This document shows positions 26,782-36,294 of a stretch of DNA of 64,000 nucleotides, piece by piece. The notes beneath the pieces were generated by a model that had not been told where the DNA came from, searched no databases, and saw only the letters and a list, made by a program, of their open reading frames with translations. Origin of the DNA: Methylomonas rapida (GTDB lineage Bacteria; Pseudomonadota; Gammaproteobacteria; Methylococcales; Methylomonadaceae); the NCBI RefSeq assembly GCF_024360925.2, contig NZ_CP113517.1, positions 3,534,001-3,598,000 on the forward strand. The letters are read 5' to 3'. Position numbers and translations under genes: made by a program. Position 1 is the first letter of the stretch; every line of letters begins with the position of its first letter.

Positions 26782-28479
26782 CTATTTTTGTGCATACCGT
26801 TTGACCCACGCAAAACGCCTATGATCTTTTGCCAACAAATGCTGAATGATCTCCTGGCGTTCTTTTCCTTTTTTCTTCTGCAGAATGCGCTTGATCTCAG
26901 AATCTTGATCGTTGGGTTTAGCGCCGCGTTCGATAGCCTTTTCGAACCATTCGTCACCTTCTCCGTAACGCCCCGTGTCATAACAGAGCGCGCCCATCAA
27001 AGTGTATGGGTTATGGCTATTCGGATAATGATTGATCGCTTCCAGAGCACACTGTTCGGCTTCGCTCAGCCGATCAAGATCGCGTAATGCGCCGCCACGA
27101 GTGGTGAACAACGCAGACCTTAATTTAGCTTCTTTCAACGAACGCAGTTGTTGCTGGTTATTGGTCAATTTTAAGGCCGACTCAGGTTGGTTGGCCTTGC
27201 GCCAATCAGCACTGGCATTAACGATATTCCAAAAGCCTTTTGTTCGCTTGAATTCGGCTTCAGCATGCAACGCTTCGAGACGATGATAAGTGACAAATAT
27301 TTGGGTATTCGGACGGAATAGCTCTTCCGTTTCGAGCCAAGCCACCTCCTGGCCAGACAGTCGCTGACTGGCATTTAGTTTGACGAGTATCGAATACAGT
27401 GGGCTTTCAATGCTGTCGTTACGCTGGCGGACTTGGTAATCAATCTTTAAAGACAGAAAAATGATCTCTTCAAAATTGTGTTCCTTACACCAAACAATGT
27501 CATCGTCGGTTAAGCCATGGCCTTGTTTGACTTTGCTGGTTAGCGCGTCTGCTTTTGGTTTATAGATAAACTTGAGCGTCTCGATCAGCTTTCGCTTTTT
27601 TAAATAGTTGATATCCGGTTCAGTCAACGGTTTTTCATCGCGAAGCTTTCGCAAGACTTTAAACAAGTGTTGGCTTGGGTCATCCGATGCAAATTGGGTT
27701 GCGCGAAACTGCTTTTTGAGGGCGATAAATTCGAGTCTTTGAGCTGATTCCAATGCCGAAATGCACTGATATTTGACTAAAAACTCTTGTTCGATTTCCG
27801 CTGGTACTGAACCTTCCTCAAGTTTTTGCAGGATCAAACATAACTGGAAAAAATCCTCTACTGCTAATTCGGAGGCATTGCATTGATATCGACTAAATAA
27901 TGACTTGGCACGCGGCTCTACGTAGTGAAATACTGAAAAGACCCTGTTCTGAACAATCCATAAATAGTCGATTACCGACAAGGACTGCTCCAAAGTGATT
28001 TTATTCAAGCGCTTGACAGAATTTTGATCAAACGAAATATCTTCGGTAATACCAAATTTTTCCTTGACTCTGATGAACGATAGGAAAAGCTTATAGCCCT
28101 TATCGATCAATGCTAATTCATTTTCTTCCAAGACCTCTCGGTTATGGACTTTAAAGAATACCAAAGCCCGCTCGGACTCTGGCGTTGGAACAGTTAAGAC
28201 ATGCGATCGTACGAATCGATTATGACGAAGTGATGCCAAATCATTCCGAACGGTTTCTGCAATTGCGACCCTGTAAGTTTCGATAATTTTCCGATTTTCT
28301 TCTTGGGTCTTAATGAGCGAAATCGTGTCATCAAGTTTTTGAGAATCAAGCCAGTCCCATTCGTTGCTGGTCAAGTTTTTAGCCAGTTCAGCTTTACGAA
28401 GAATAAAGTACAACGTACCAAGCGGGTCTTTGGGTAATTCAGCAGGAATCCGGTATTTCTCGAAAATGCTATCAATCAT
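26782..28479 (-). CDS. Large TPR-containing protein of unknown function
   Basis: 565 aa, no signal peptide or membrane segment. The N-terminal 400 residues contain several degenerate copies of a helical unit with the pattern LYxIL(R/V)K, then (L/P)(T/S)xxExxWL (for example at about 21-48, 258-295, 350-395). The C-terminal 150 residues carry TPR-like helices (about 450-540: RSALFTTRGGALRDLDRLSEAEQ, LMGALCYDTGRYGEGDEWF). It appears AT-richer than its neighbours and is bracketed by inverted repeats, which suggests transfer. Function unknown. Confidence 0.75.
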   Translation of the reverse strand: MIDSIFEKYRIPAELPKDPLGTLYFILRKAELAKNLTSNEWDWLDSQKLDDTISLIKTQEENRKIIETYRVAIAETVRNDLASLRHNRFVRSHVLTVPTPESERALVFFKVHNREVLEENELALIDKGYKLFLSFIRVKEKFGITEDISFDQNSVKRLNKITLEQSLSVIDYLWIVQNRVFSVFHYVEPRAKSLFSRYQCNASELAVEDFFQLCLILQKLEEGSVPAEIEQEFLVKYQCISALESAQRLEFIALKKQFRATQFASDDPSQHLFKVLRKLRDEKPLTEPDINYLKKRKLIETLKFIYKPKADALTSKVKQGHGLTDDDIVWCKEHNFEEIIFLSLKIDYQVRQRNDSIESPLYSILVKLNASQRLSGQEVAWLETEELFRPNTQIFVTYHRLEALHAEAEFKRTKGFWNIVNASADWRKANQPESALKLTNNQQQLRSLKEAKLRSALFTTRGGALRDLDRLSEAEQCALEAINHYPNSHNPYTLMGALCYDTGRYGEGDEWFEKAIERGAKPNDQDSEIKRILQKKKGKERQEIIQHLLAKDHRRFAWVKRYAQK

Positions 28480-28514
28480 GTGTTGTCCATAAACGCGTTA
28501 AATGGGCTGAGCCG

Positions 28515-28592
28515 GTAGGCTGGGTAGAGCAAAGCGAAACCCAGCTTTAAATCTAGCATCACTGGGCTTCATTGTTATTCGACCCAGCCTAC
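28515..28592. repeat. Short dispersed palindrome
   Basis: GTAGGCTGGGT (28515-28525) and its complement ACCCAGCCTAC (28582-28592) flank a 56-bp stretch, just upstream of the TPR gene start. A REP-like element of the kind that adds to the repeat-rich island. Confidence 0.5.
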
Positions 28593-28602
28593 ATCCACGA
28601 TC

Positions 28603-28861
28603 GGTTTTCCTCCCGTTATGCCGCGCCGAGCACCGGAGGGTTTGAACGGACTAGCCCGTTAGGGGCGATGCAGGGATGCATCGCGTTTTACGTAGGGGCT
28701 GGGAAGCCCCTTCGGAAAACCCCGTTTAAATCCTTCGGCGCGCAGGATCAACGCGGCATCCGGGTGTCATTTCTTTTGGGACCTTTTCTTTGGACAAGCA
28801 AAGAAAAGGTTCTCGGCTGTCGGTCCGAGAACCGACTTTAAAATATCGTCGCGATAGTGAC
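28603..28861 (+). repeat. 260-bp repeat, copy 2
   Basis: Direct copy relative to 29040-29301, inverted relative to 26412-26667. It differs from copy 3 at scattered positions, including a shorter CCCGTTTAAATCC stretch and a changed AAAGGTT hairpin. Small ORFs in it are repeat-derived. Confidence 0.8.
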
Positions 28862-29039
28862 ACAATTTATGCAGGAAACGCCTAACGGCTTATTCCGGCC
28901 TACCTATCTCAATAAGGCCGTAAGGCGGAAGCCGATAGGTGTTCCGCCGAATGATCGCCACTATGACAATTGGTGGATCGCCTATCGGCGTGCACCCTAC
29001 AAACCTCACAATTATCTAAAAGGTTCAAAATTTACGATG
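28862..29039. other. Spacer between repeat copies 2 and 3
   Basis: No gene. It holds a short repeat-like stretch with a CCTATCGGCGTGCACCCTAC segment. Nothing else recognisable. Confidence 0.4.
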
Positions 29040-29301
29040 GGTTTTCCTCCCGTTATGCCGCGCCGAGCACCGGAGGGTTTGAGCGGACTAGCCCGTTAGG
29101 GGCGATGCAGGGATGCATCGCGTTTTACGTAGGGGCTGGGAAGCCCCTTCGGAAAACCCCGCTCAAACCTGAGGAGCGCAGGATTAACGCGGCATCCGGG
29201 TGTCGTTTCTTTTGGGTACTTTTCTTTGGACAAGCAAAGAAAAGTACCTCGGCTGTCGGTCCGAGAACCGACTTTAAATACATCCGTCGCGATAGCGACT
29301 C
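29040..29301 (+). repeat. 260-bp repeat, copy 3
   Basis: Closest match to copy 1 (opposite strand). It contains TTTGGACAAGCAAAGAAAAGTACC (a hairpin on CTTTTCTTTG) and ends with CGCGATAGCGACTC. It lies directly beside the end of the DUF433 gene. Confidence 0.82.
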
Positions 29302-29323
29302 AAAAACTATGAGCTCGATAAAG

Positions 29324-29524
29324 TTAGTTGCCGGCAAACGCCAAACAGGCCCTGATATCCTTCTCTTCCAATTCCGGAAAATCCTCCAATATCTCGGCTT
29401 CAGTCATGCCATCGGCCAACCATCCCAATACATCGTAAACGGTAATTCTGAGCCCTCGAATGCAGGGTTTGCCTCCCCTTTTTCCGGGCTCCAAAGTGAT
29501 AATGTCACGGTAGTCAATCGCCAT
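29324..29524 (-). CDS. DUF433 antitoxin-like protein, shortened
   Basis: About 66 aa from the ATG at 29524 (MAIDYRDIITLEPGKRGGKP), preceded by GAGGG. DUF433 proteins are small HTH-like proteins that usually precede a PIN-like DUF5615 toxin gene. This one ends at DIRACLAFAGN, short of the usual AADRE... tail, with repeat copy 3 starting 22 bp further on. No toxin gene is seen. Probably a remnant whose partner was lost when the repeat inserted. Confidence 0.65.
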   Translation of the reverse strand: MAIDYRDIITLEPGKRGGKPCIRGLRITVYDVLGWLADGMTEAEILEDFPELEEKDIRACLAFAGN

Positions 29525-29587
29525 GGCAATAAAACCCTCAAAAAATTCGTAGCGACTAGGGTACAAACGATTTGTACCCCATTGCAA

Positions 29588-31027
29588 TTAACCCTTCAAC
29601 TTCGCGACAAGCATTTTGTTCACTTCCCCAGGATTCGCCTTACCTTGAGACGCCTTCATGACCTGGCCGACCAAGGCCATCAGCGCCTTGTCTTTACCGG
29701 ACAGGTATTGCTCGACCGGCACGGGATTGGCGGCGATCACTTCGTCGACGATGGCTTCGATGGCGCCGGTATCGGTGATTTGTTTAAGACCTTCGGTTTC
29801 GATGATTTCATCCGCCGTCGCGCTGCCGTTCCACAGCTTGTCGAATACCTGCTTGGCAATTTTGCCTGAGATGGTGTTGTCGGCGATGCGTTTCAAAAGC
29901 CCAGCCAGACGGGCCGCATCGACCGGGCAATCGCCGATTTCGAGACCGGCTTTGTTCAGCGCGCCGAGCACGTCACCGGTCATCCAATTGGCCGCTAGTT
30001 TGGCTTCGCCGCCGGTTTCCGCGACGACTTTTTCGTAAAAGTCGGCCAGTTCGCGCGACGAGGTCAAGGTCGCGGCGCTTTCGCCATCCATGCCGTATTG
30101 TTCGATGAAGCGGCGCTTCTTCGCATCCGGCAATTCCGGCAATGTCGCGCGGATTTCTTGTTTCAAGGCTTCTTCGATTTCGACCGGCAGCAAGTCCGGA
30201 TCGGGGAAATAGCGGTAGTCGTTGGCTTCTTCCTTGCTGCGCATCGAACGGGTTTCATCTTTATTGGCGTCGTACAGCCTTGTTTCCTGCACGATCTTGC
30301 CCTTGTTCTCCAGGATGTCGATATGTCGCTCGATCTCGTAGTTGATGGCTTTTTCGACGAAGCGGAAGGAGTTGATGTTCTTGATTTCGGTGCGGGTGCC
30401 AAATTCTTGCTGGCCTTTGGGGCGCACCGAGACGTTGGCGTCACAGCGGAAAGAACCTTCCTGCATGTTGCCGTCGCAAATCTCCAGATAGCGTACCAGT
30501 TCGTGCAGCTTGCGCATGTAGGCGACCGCTTCCTTGGCCGAACGCATGTCGGGTTCAGAAACGATTTCCAGCAGCGGCGTGCCGGCCCGGTTCAGGTCGA
30601 TGCCGGTCAGGCCGTGAAAATCTTCGTGCAGCGATTTGCCGGCGTCTTCTTCCAGATGGGCGCGGGTGATGCCGACACGTTTGGTCACGCCATCGACTTC
30701 GATGTCCAGATGGCCGTTGCCGACGATGGGCAGTTCGTACTGGCTGATCTGATAGCCCTTGGGCAAATCCGGATAAAAGTAGTTCTTGCGGGCGAACACC
30801 GAGTACGGCGCGATCTGGGCATCGATCGCCAGACCGAAGGTCACGGCCTTGCGCACGGCGTCTTTGTTCAAGACCGGCAATACGCCGGGCAAGCCCAAAT
30901 CGACCGCGCAGGCCTGGGTGTTGGGTTCGGCGCCGTAGGCGGTGGATGCGCCGGAAAAGATTTTGGATTTGGTGGATAACTGGGTATGGATTTCCAGGCC
31001 GATGACGGCTTCCCATTCTGAGTTCAT
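29588..31027 (-). CDS. gatB: Asp/Glu-tRNA amidotransferase subunit B
   Basis: 479 aa, full length. N-terminal [13 protein letters not shown] is the GatB signature, and a later [12 protein letters not shown] and the C-terminal YqeY-like tail ([22 protein letters not shown], then [20 protein letters not shown]) complete the family pattern. It presents misacylated Glu-tRNA(Gln) or Asp-tRNA(Asn) and supplies the kinase/transfer chemistry. It is transcribed after gatC, gatA and an Uma2 gene. Confidence 0.97.
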   Translation of the reverse strand: MNSEWEAVIGLEIHTQLSTKSKIFSGASTAYGAEPNTQACAVDLGLPGVLPVLNKDAVRKAVTFGLAIDAQIAPYSVFARKNYFYPDLPKGYQISQYELPIVGNGHLDIEVDGVTKRVGITRAHLEEDAGKSLHEDFHGLTGIDLNRAGTPLLEIVSEPDMRSAKEAVAYMRKLHELVRYLEICDGNMQEGSFRCDANVSVRPKGQQEFGTRTEIKNINSFRFVEKAINYEIERHIDILENKGKIVQETRLYDANKDETRSMRSKEEANDYRYFPDPDLLPVEIEEALKQEIRATLPELPDAKKRRFIEQYGMDGESAATLTSSRELADFYEKVVAETGGEAKLAANWMTGDVLGALNKAGLEIGDCPVDAARLAGLLKRIADNTISGKIAKQVFDKLWNGSATADEIIETEGLKQITDTGAIEAIVDEVIAANPVPVEQYLSGKDKALMALVGQVMKASQGKANPGEVNKMLVAKLKG

Positions 31028-31046
31028 TGATGATTTCCTTTAAAGC

Positions 31047-31649
31047 TTATTCGGCAAAAACGTCATTTAAATCGATTTGCAGTTCGGGGAATAAATACGG
31101 GGCGACAATTTCGTTTCCGGGGTACAAAGCGTGTAATTGATATTTACCGTTCTCGTCGAGCACAAACTGCTGCACGATTTGTTCATAAGGAAACACCAGC
31201 CAATATTCGGTCACGCCGCTTTCCTGATACAAATCGTATTTCAGACGAACTTCCTTACGGCTATTGCCGGGAGAAAGAATCTCGATAATCCAATCCGGCG
31301 CGCCGTCGCAGCCTTGTCCGGTGAGTTTTTCCTTGTCGCAGATCACGCATAAATCCGGCTGGACGACGCTGAAAACTTCGCGGTCTTTGCGCAAGGATTT
31401 GCGACGGTCGTAGAGTTTGACATCGAAGGGGGCAAAGTAGACATTACATTGCTTGTGTTTAAAGTGACTGCCCAGACTCAAAAACAAGTTACCGGCGACA
31501 GTTTGATGCCTCCTGCTCGGCGCCGGCGACATCGCCATGATCTTGCCTTTGATCAGCTCGACCGATTCTTCGAGCCGCCAGGTCAAGTAATCAGCATAGC
31601 TGTAAGTACCATTGGGATCGAGTTGCGACAGTTGCGTGATCGGCGCCAT
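31047..31649 (-). CDS. Uma2-family putative restriction-type endonuclease
   Basis: 200 aa, DUF820/Uma2 fold. The PD-(D/E)xK-type pattern is visible: VQPDLCVICD (Asp) and APDWIIEILSPGNSRKEVRLKYDLY (Glu-x-x-x, then Lys). Family members are abundant in cyanobacteria and mobile loci, with unproven function. Sits between gatA (11 bp upstream of its ATG) and gatB (20 bp after its stop), so it interrupts the gatCAB operon without disrupting co-directionality. A late insertion is likely. Confidence 0.85.
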   Translation of the reverse strand: MAPITQLSQLDPNGTYSYADYLTWRLEESVELIKGKIMAMSPAPSRRHQTVAGNLFLSLGSHFKHKQCNVYFAPFDVKLYDRRKSLRKDREVFSVVQPDLCVICDKEKLTGQGCDGAPDWIIEILSPGNSRKEVRLKYDLYQESGVTEYWLVFPYEQIVQQFVLDENGKYQLHALYPGNEIVAPYLFPELQIDLNDVFAE

Positions 31650-31660
31650 GTTGCCTCCCG

Positions 31661-33112
31661 CTATTCAAAGCCTTGGGGTATTTGTTGATGCCAATCGGTG
31701 ACCTGCTGGTAACGATGGCCGATGTTCAGTAACTTGGCTTCGCCAAAGTAATTACCTATCACCTGCATACCAACCGGCAAACCGCCGACGAAACCGGCCG
31801 GGATGGCCAGCGCCGGCAGCCCCGCCAAGTTGATCGCAATCGTGTAAATATCTTCCAGATACATCTGTACCGGATCGCTGGTTTTTGCACCGATGCGGAA
31901 CGCGGTGTCCGGCGTTACGGGCCCCATCAGCACGTCGACTTCCGCCAAAGCGCGTTTGAAGTCGTCGCTGATCAGCCGGCGCGCTTGCTGCGCTTTCAAA
32001 TAATAGGCATCGTAATAACCGGCCGACAGCGCATAGGTGCCCATCAGGATGCGGCGTTTGACTTCGGCGCCGAAGGCCTCGCCGCGTGAGCGCGTGTAAA
32101 GATCGGTCAGATCGGCCGGATTTTCGCAGCGGTAACCGAAGCGCACACCGTCGTAACGCGACAGGTTGGACGAACATTCGGCCGAAGCGATCACGTAATA
32201 AGCCGGAATCGCCAGTTTCAGATTCGGCATCGACACTTCCTTGACCTGGGCGCCCAATTTTTCGAATTCGGCTACGGCAGCTTGAATCACGGCGCCGATG
32301 TGGCCGTCCAACTCGCCGCTAAAAAATTCCTTGGGCAAGCCGATTTTGAGGCCCTGCAAGTCATCGTTCAAACTGGCGCTGTAATCCGGAATGGGCTGAT
32401 CGACGCTGGTCGAGTCTTTGGGATCGAAACCCGCCATGACCTGCAGCAACAAAGCCGCATCTTCGGCGCTACGCGCCATCGGCCCGCCTTGATCCAGACT
32501 GGAGGCATAGGCGATCATGCCGTAGCGCGAAACCCGGCCATAGGTCGGTTTCAAGCCGGTGATGCCGCAAAACGCCGCCGGCTGGCGAATCGAGCCACCG
32601 GTATCGGTGCCGGTCACGGCCGGCGCCAGACGCGCCGCCACGGCGACAGCCGAGCCGCCGGAGGAACCGCCGGGCACGCAATCCGCATTCCAGGGGTTGC
32701 GGGCCGGGCCGTAATAGCTGGTCTCGTTGGAAGACCCCATCGCGAATTCGTCCATGTTCAATTTGCCCAGCATCACCGCGCCGGCCCGGTTGAATTTGTC
32801 GACGACCGTAGCATCGTAGGGGGCGATGAAATTGTCCAGCATTTTCGAGCCGCAGCTGGTTTTGGTACCCAGGGTGCAGAAAATATCCTTCTGCGCAATA
32901 GGGATGCCGGTCAAGGCCGAAGCATCGCCTGCAGACAATCTCTGATCCGCCGCTTGCGCTTGTTGCAGAGCGCCCTCCTCGCTGACCGTGATGAAGGCGT
33001 TCAAATCCTGGTGCTGACGTACACGATTCAGAAACGCCTGTGTCAACTCCACGCTGGAAAATTCTTTACTGCGCAGCCCGGCTGCCAGCTCACTCAAGGT
33101 AAGGTTATGCAT
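31661..33112 (-). CDS. gatA: Asp/Glu-tRNA amidotransferase subunit A
   Basis: 483 aa, amidase-signature family. The catalytic Lys is in [12 protein letters not shown], the cis-Ser in the glycine-rich [23 protein letters not shown], and the nucleophile Ser in [12 protein letters not shown]. It releases ammonia from Gln for GatB. Its ATG lies 8 bp after the gatC stop. Length and motifs are normal. Confidence 0.97.
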   Translation of the reverse strand: MHNLTLSELAAGLRSKEFSSVELTQAFLNRVRQHQDLNAFITVSEEGALQQAQAADQRLSAGDASALTGIPIAQKDIFCTLGTKTSCGSKMLDNFIAPYDATVVDKFNRAGAVMLGKLNMDEFAMGSSNETSYYGPARNPWNADCVPGGSSGGSAVAVAARLAPAVTGTDTGGSIRQPAAFCGITGLKPTYGRVSRYGMIAYASSLDQGGPMARSAEDAALLLQVMAGFDPKDSTSVDQPIPDYSASLNDDLQGLKIGLPKEFFSGELDGHIGAVIQAAVAEFEKLGAQVKEVSMPNLKLAIPAYYVIASAECSSNLSRYDGVRFGYRCENPADLTDLYTRSRGEAFGAEVKRRILMGTYALSAGYYDAYYLKAQQARRLISDDFKRALAEVDVLMGPVTPDTAFRIGAKTSDPVQMYLEDIYTIAINLAGLPALAIPAGFVGGLPVGMQVIGNYFGEAKLLNIGHRYQQVTDWHQQIPQGFE

Positions 33113-33120
33113 ATTCGTTC

Positions 33121-33408
33121 TTATTCGATGACTTTGGGAACCAGATACAATCCAGCTTCGGTTTGCGGGGCAATAGCCTGAAAGTGATCGCGCTGATCAT
33201 TTTCCGTGACGACATCTTCACGTAAGCGTTGCATTTGATCGAGCGGGTGAGCCATGGGTAGCACACCGGTAGTGTCGGTCTGCCCCATTTGCGTCATCAA
33301 ATCCAAGATGTTAGACAAATCACTGGCGTACCCGCCTATTTGCTGTTCGTCAATACCCAACCTGGCGAGGTGGGCGATTTTTTTCACGTCACTGGCCGTC
33401 AACGACAT
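33121..33408 (-). CDS. gatC: Asp/Glu-tRNA amidotransferase subunit C
   Basis: 95 aa from the ATG at 33408 ([19 protein letters not shown]), with GGAG at good spacing; upstream codons of the longer reading are not GatC-like. Typical GatC, which threads around GatA and GatB to stabilise the complex. First gene of the operon; divergent from mreB. Confidence 0.95.
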   Translation of the reverse strand: MSLTASDVKKIAHLARLGIDEQQIGGYASDLSNILDLMTQMGQTDTTGVLPMAHPLDQMQRLREDVVTENDQRDHFQAIAPQTEAGLYLVPKVIE

Positions 33409-33426
33409 CTGTAAGCTCCATGTTAA

Positions 33427-34557
<1,131 letters not shown>

Positions 34558-34920
34558 ACCTTATAGGCTTTACTCTGAAAGCCAGTGTAGGAGCGACGAG
34601 GGCGTCGCTCCAAAAACTTTCATTTGCAGAGGTGATGTCGAGTATCTACATGGACATATTCACGGCATCCTGCCTGGCAAGCAACCGCCCCCTGAGATGC
34701 TGCTTTTATGGGTCAGGGCGAAGCAAAGGCTTCATGAGGGTTACGATCTAAAAGACTAAATCAGCCTTATCTCGAAGACAAACCAATGATTTGGATTGTC
34801 TTTTCCGCATGATTTTCCAAAATTGACCGCAGCATCTGCCGTATTCCTTGCTATGGTAATATTGCGCTTCTTTTTTCAAGACGCCACCAACGTCGATTCA
34901 ATCTGATTAGAGGTTTTGCC
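34558..34920. other. mreB-mreC spacer with hairpins and dispersed repeat
   Basis: No gene. A perfect 9-bp hairpin GGAGCGACG-aggg-CGTCGCTCC lies at about 34590-34611 and could end mreB transcription. 34625-34690 carries a dispersed repeat (ACATGGACATATTCACGGC ... GGCAAGCAACC) also present at 51690-51760. The rest has no recognisable feature. Confidence 0.55.
34590..34611. terminator. Hairpin downstream of mreB
   Basis: GGAGCGACG and CGTCGCTCC form a perfect 9-bp stem with a 4-nt loop, followed by AAAAAC rather than a T run, so it may act as an attenuator or be only a dispersed palindrome. A similar arm (GTAGGAGCGACG) occurs at 51822. Confidence 0.4.
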
Positions 34921-35814
34921 ATAAAACTTTTATTTGCCCAAGGTCCTTCGCTGAATACGCGTCTGTTGGTAGCGGTAATGGTTGCGATCGCTTTGTTGGT
35001 CACGGATTTCCGCACGCAGCAGCTAAACCCATTGCGCTCGCTGCTGTCCATGCTTACGTATCCGCTGCAAGTCATCGCCAGCATGCCGGTCGACACGGTC
35101 AAATCGATGTCCGAGACGGTAGTTTCTTATGTCGAGCTACAAAAAGAAAACCGGCGCCTGAAGGAAACCCAACTCATCAACGATGCCAGGCTGCTGAAAC
35201 TGGCCGCCCTGGAAAAAGAAAATATTCGTTTGCGCATGTTGCTGGAAAACTCGTTTCAACTCGGCGAACAAGTTTTGATTGCCGAATTGTTATCGGTAAA
35301 ACTGATGCCCTACGAACACACCGTGGTGGTGAACAAAGGCACGCGCTTTGGCGTGCATCCCGAGCAACCCGTGCTCGACGCCAACGGCGTCGTCGGACAA
35401 GTAGTGCGCGCCCTGCCCTCCAGCGCGGAAGTCATGCTGATCACCGATCCCGATCACGCCATTCCAGTGGAGGTCAATCGCAACGGTTTACGCACGATCG
35501 CTTTTGGCACAGGCCAGCCCAACCGGCTACAACTGCCTTTTTTAGCCAAAAACGCCGACATTGTGCCGGGCGACTTATTGGTCACATCTGGCCTGGGCGG
35601 CGTTTTTCCGGCCGGCTATCCGGTCGCGGTCGTCGATAAATTCGAGACCCGCCCGGACAAATCGTTTGCCAACATTTATGCCACACCCAAAGCCCAACTG
35701 GAAACCAGCCGGGAGTTTTTGATCGTTTGGAGCGACTCCACCCCGGTGGTGTTGGACGGTAAAAAGCCAGAGGCCGAATCCGAAACCAATCAAGACGCTA
35801 ATGTCCAGCCATAG
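34921..35814 (+). CDS. mreC: Rod-shape protein MreC (start codon non-standard)
   Basis: About 297 aa. The conserved N-terminus (K-L-L-F-A-Q-G-P-S-L-N-T-R-L-L-V-A-V) is encoded before the first ATG/GTG/TTG, so the TTG at 34966 cannot be the real start. The best-placed SD, AGAGG, lies 7 nt before an ATA at 34921, making AUA the probable initiation codon; an ATT at 34906 or CTG at 34903 are alternatives. One membrane helix, a coiled coil (LQKENRRLKETQ) and a beta-rich periplasmic part follow. MreC links MreB to the wall synthases. Overlaps mreD by 14 nt. Confidence 0.85.
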   Translation: MKLLFAQGPSLNTRLLVAVMVAIALLVTDFRTQQLNPLRSLLSMLTYPLQVIASMPVDTVKSMSETVVSYVELQKENRRLKETQLINDARLLKLAALEKENIRLRMLLENSFQLGEQVLIAELLSVKLMPYEHTVVVNKGTRFGVHPEQPVLDANGVVGQVVRALPSSAEVMLITDPDHAIPVEVNRNGLRTIAFGTGQPNRLQLPFLAKNADIVPGDLLVTSGLGGVFPAGYPVAVVDKFETRPDKSFANIYATPKAQLETSREFLIVWSDSTPVVLDGKKPEAESETNQDANVQP

Positions 35815-36292
35815 CCCATTTGCTCTCCCGTACTTCCTGTTCACCATGGCCGCTGCGATGGCCTTGAGAGTCATGTCGATATTTCCCGATATAGACTTAT
35901 TCAATCCGGACTGGGTCGGGCTAGTATTGATTTACTGGTGTATCGCTTTGCCGCAACGTTTTGGCGTATTCACCGCGTTTTGGGTTGGTTTGCTGACCGA
36001 CGTACTGACCGGCCACTTGCTGGGCCAATACGCACTGATTTATGCGTTGATTAGCTATCTGAGCATACGCGAACACAAACGCTTACGCCAATTCCCGCTG
36101 GTACAGCAATGTTTGTTCGTAATGTTTTGCCTGATGTGCTCCCAAAGCCTGCTATTTGGCATGGAGAGCATGCAAGCTGCCAATCGCCTGCCGTTGTCGT
36201 TCTGGTACCCCGTGCTTTCCGGTACATTTGCCTGGCCCTTCGTCTTTTGGGCTTTACGCACGATTCGGGTTCTAGCACGCATTAGCGAATAG
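35801..36292 (+). CDS. mreD: Rod-shape membrane protein MreD
   Basis: 163 aa with five or six membrane helices. It has the MreD-type DWVGLVLIYWCIALPQRFGVFTAFWVGLLTDV. It partners MreC in the elongasome. Start overlaps mreC, stop is 2 nt before mrdA. Confidence 0.93.
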   Translation: MSSHSPFALPYFLFTMAAAMALRVMSIFPDIDLFNPDWVGLVLIYWCIALPQRFGVFTAFWVGLLTDVLTGHLLGQYALIYALISYLSIREHKRLRQFPLVQQCLFVMFCLMCSQSLLFGMESMQAANRLPLSFWYPVLSGTFAWPFVFWALRTIRVLARISE

Positions 36293-36294
36293 AC

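Noticed and set aside
28572..29869. ORFs at 28572-28841 and 28970-29869
   Set aside because: They translate the 260-bp repeat and then run antisense through DUF433 and gatB.
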